Shown here: positions 6,008 through 7,896 of the stretch, in pieces | Numbering within the stretch: position 1 is the first letter of the stretch | Layout of the letters: each line of letters starts with the position of its first letter | NCBI GenBank assembly: GCA_947177595.1 | Contig: CAMWUZ010000072.1 | Location: 1-7,896, forward strand | Origin: an uncultured Porphyromonadaceae bacterium | GTDB lineage: Bacteria > Bacteroidota > Bacteroidia > Bacteroidales > Muribaculaceae | Direction of reading: 5' to 3' | Length of the DNA: 7,896 nt | Made by a program: the position numbers and the translations under genes | Notes under the pieces: generated by a model | Told to the model about the DNA's origin: nothing | Database searches by the model: none | Seen by the model: only the letters and a program-made list of their open reading frames with translations

Positions 6008-7896
6008 ATGTTTTTAAGGCTAATAATTATATTTCTATCTATATTTGCAACTATTCTACCTGCTCATGCACAGGGGGAAACATTCACTGACGGGGATTTT
6101 ACTTTTCGGGTAATTTCAGATAACGAGTGCGAGGTGACCGGCAGTCCAACTCCACCAAATCCATTGGTAATACCCTCCACTGCCACATTCAATGGAAATG
6201 TTTACACAGTGACACGTATCGGATCTGCCGCATTCTTTGATAGGAAAGCTTGCGTAATAGTTTATCATGGTGAAGGGACTTACTTTGGAGACTTGGTATT
6301 ACCTAATACTATCACATCAATTGGTGATTCTGCGTTTATGAATTGTAAAGGACTTACCGGATCTCTAAAATTACCGGAGGGTTTAATGACTATCGGAAAA
6401 CGAGCATTTTCTGGTTGCGGAAAAGTAACTTATTTTCCGGGAGATGGAGATATTTATGTTGAAGGAGAAGCATGGGCTACTGGTGATACTTTATTAGGAT
6501 TCACAGGTCCCCTTATAATTCCGGAATCAGTGACTACAATAGGTTACCAAGCTTTCCGAGGTAGTAATTTTTCGGGAGATCTCATCATTCCTGATGCTGT
6601 TACTGAATTAGGGGCGGGTGCTTTTGATTTCACCTTATTTAATGGGAAATTAAAAATCAGTAATTCACTTAAGGTTATTAAAGAACGTACATTCTTCGGT
6701 TTCGTAATTCAAGATGATCTTAAAATACCTGATTCAGTTACTGCTATTGATAGTCTTGCATTTGGTTACTGTAGATTTAACGGGAAGCTTATACTTTCTA
6801 ATAATCTAACAACGATAAACGGTTCTGCTTTTGGTAGAGCGTTTTATGACGGTGACTTAAGTCTTCCAAACTCTCTAATAAAAATAGGGAAAAGGGCTTT
6901 TCGTAATGCTAAATTCTCTGGTAAATTGAAACTTCCTGAATATCTTGATACCATTGAACCCCAAGCCTTTTCATTTTCTGATTTCTCGGGCGAATTATAC
7001 TTCCCTGAAACTCTAAAATACATTGGATATGACGCATTCAAAGACTGTCCAAATTTAACAGGTTCTCTCATAATCCCAAATTCAGTTGATGTCATTGGGC
7101 CCCAAGCTTTTCAAAATTGCTCTAATTTTAATGGAATCCTCAAACTACCGGAATCGTTAAAGTCTATAAATAATTCAGTCTTTGAAAACTGTACTAATCT
7201 GATTGGCCCGCTTAAATTACCCGATAACCTTATCTCTATTGGATCTTGCGCATTTAAAAATTGTACAAGCCTGACCGGTTCTCTTGTGCTTCCAAATTCT
7301 CTAACTGACATAGGTTATGACGCTTTTACAGGCTGTGCGAAACTAACAGGACATCTTAAATTGCCGGACGCTGTAACAGCTGTATATAATCATACTTTCT
7401 CAGGCACCGGAATCACCGGAGTGACGTTCAATAAATCGCTTCAGCATCTGGGAGATTTACCTTTTCCACCTGACATTTTCTCCGGTGTGCTGACCATTCC
7501 GGCATCCTTAAAGACGATGGGGGCTACTTTCACCGATTCACCCGGCATTACCGAGGTCATCTTTGAGCCTAATTCCCAAATTGAATCAATAGGGGCGGCT
7601 TTCAGGAATTGTACAAATCTTACCAAGGTAACCATGAACGGTTCGGTCAATCCATTCAGTTTGTATAAAACGTTCAACAACTGCACTAATCTCACTTCTG
7701 TAAAATTAGGTGGTACCCTGCGCCGTATAGATAACGGATTACCATATTACGAAAAAAAAGAGAGTACATTCTATGGCTGCGACAATATTAGGAACATTGT
7801 GTTTGAAGACGGCAATGAACCGCTGAAGCTGAATTCGGATGTATTCGCGAACTGCTCCATAGACAGCCTCTATCTCGGTCGCACGATTGATTCTTC
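6008..7896 (+). CDS. BspA-like secreted leucine-rich-repeat protein, 3' end beyond the window
   Basis: The frame is open from the ATG at 6008 to the window end, 629 complete codons, with no stop. A signal peptide (MFLRLIIIFLSIFATILPAHA, cut near residue 21) indicates export. Residues 24-75 form the usual N-terminal cap of such proteins (GDFTFRV, EVTG, then NGNVYTVTRIGSAAF). From residue 94 about twenty LRR_5/TpLRR-type units follow, with core G-x-L-x-[IL]-P-x-[SN]-[LV]-x-x-I-G-x-x-[AV]-F. Such repeats make a curved solenoid used in surface adhesion or protein binding; the ligand is unknown. The C-terminal end, which would show whether it carries a type IX sorting domain or other anchor, is missing. 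The ATG is the first after an in-frame stop at 5978-5980 and begins the signal peptide. Base composition is clearly more AT-rich than the genes to the left. It has its own promoter and long leader. Confidence 0.88.
   Translation, partial: MFLRLIIIFLSIFATILPAHAQGETFTDGDFTFRVISDNECEVTGSPTPPNPLVIPSTATFNGNVYTVTRIGSAAFFDRKACVIVYHGEGTYFGDLVLPNTITSIGDSAFMNCKGLTGSLKLPEGLMTIGKRAFSGCGKVTYFPGDGDIYVEGEAWATGDTLLGFTGPLIIPESVTTIGYQAFRGSNFSGDLIIPDAVTELGAGAFDFTLFNGKLKISNSLKVIKERTFFGFVIQDDLKIPDSVTAIDSLAFGYCRFNGKLILSNNLTTINGSAFGRAFYDGDLSLPNSLIKIGKRAFRNAKFSGKLKLPEYLDTIEPQAFSFSDFSGELYFPETLKYIGYDAFKDCPNLTGSLIIPNSVDVIGPQAFQNCSNFNGILKLPESLKSINNSVFENCTNLIGPLKLPDNLISIGSCAFKNCTSLTGSLVLPNSLTDIGYDAFTGCAKLTGHLKLPDAVTAVYNHTFSGTGITGVTFNKSLQHLGDLPFPPDIFSGVLTIPASLKTMGATFTDSPGITEVIFEPNSQIESIGAAFRNCTNLTKVTMNGSVNPFSLYKTFNNCTNLTSVKLGGTLRRIDNGLPYYEKKESTFYGCDNIRNIVFEDGNEPLKLNSDVFANCSIDSLYLGRTIDS
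6287..7864 (+). repeat. leucine-rich-repeat coding array (units of 69 and 72 bases)
   Basis: Units follow the protein repeats: two of 24 residues (residues 94-141), a divergent 25-residue segment (142-166), seven of exactly 23 (167-327; bases 6506-6988), five of exactly 24 (328-447; bases 6989-7348), then irregular units of 22-32 residues to residue 619. All seven 24-residue units have cysteine at position 20; only one of the seven 23-residue units does. The units are diverged in DNA, so this is an old array rather than a fresh tandem duplication. Confidence 0.8.

Noticed and set aside
5908..6090. A 60-codon frame starting in the leader and overlapping the BspA-like start
   Set aside because: It is in a different frame, its first residues come from the 9-base repeat (TLKTLKTL), and it has no domain. 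Translation as an overlapping upstream ORF is possible but unsupported.
6844..7695. Three antisense frames (83, 66 and 84 codons) within the repeat array
   Set aside because: Repeat units whose lengths are multiples of three give recurrent stop-free antisense stretches; the sense frame is continuous and carries the LRR motif.
6287..7864. Regular repeats as a possible CRISPR array
   Set aside because: The units are 69 or 72 bases, in frame, diverged and fully explained by protein-level leucine-rich repeats; there is no constant repeat with unique spacers.

Overview
The window looks like chromosomal DNA of a gut-type Bacteroidales bacterium, possibly of the Muribaculaceae or Bacteroidaceae group. 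The evidence is a gldE-gldD pair, a carboxy(nor)spermidine dehydrogenase, a BspA-like leucine-rich-repeat protein, AT-rich leaders without Shine-Dalgarno sequences, and three promoters matching the Bacteroidota pattern TTG-N19/20-TAnnTTTG. The genus assignment is inference.

Layout. Positions 1-415 are mostly non-coding and AT-rich, with a possible gene start running off the left edge on the minus strand. A plus-strand polyamine gene (416-1612) meets, tail to tail with a 23-base overlap, a minus-strand pair: a helix-turn-helix/S24 peptidase regulator (2318-3022) and a secreted TPR protein (1590-2324) whose start overlaps the regulator's end by 7 bases. Upstream of the regulator is its own promoter. 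Beyond that, still on the minus strand, is a compact three-gene operon, gldE (4143-5495), gldD (3598-4146) and a small 4'-phosphopantetheinyl transferase (3119-3601), with 4-base stop/start overlaps and a strong promoter at 5555-5585. A 512-base AT-rich intergenic region (5496-6007) separates this operon from a divergent, secreted BspA-like repeat protein starting at 6008 and still open at the right edge. Its promoter (5843-5873) lies between two clusters of a degenerate 9-base repeat.

How the genes work together. The first gene makes the carboxylated precursor of spermidine or norspermidine. GldE (membrane CNNM/CBS protein) and GldD (lipoprotein) are cell-envelope proteins known from gliding motility and conserved in non-gliding relatives; the co-transcribed transferase would activate a carrier protein. 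The S24 regulator keeps its serine-lysine dyad and an Ala-Gly pair at a LexA-like distance, so it may be a self-cleaving, stress-responsive repressor linked to the TPR protein. The repeat protein is probably exported to the surface.

I see no CRISPR array, transposase, tRNA or rRNA, and no clear new defence or mobile system. The points most worth checking are the two-class repeat architecture of the BspA-like protein, the 9-base repeats around its promoter, and the LexA-like regulator coupled to a TPR protein.
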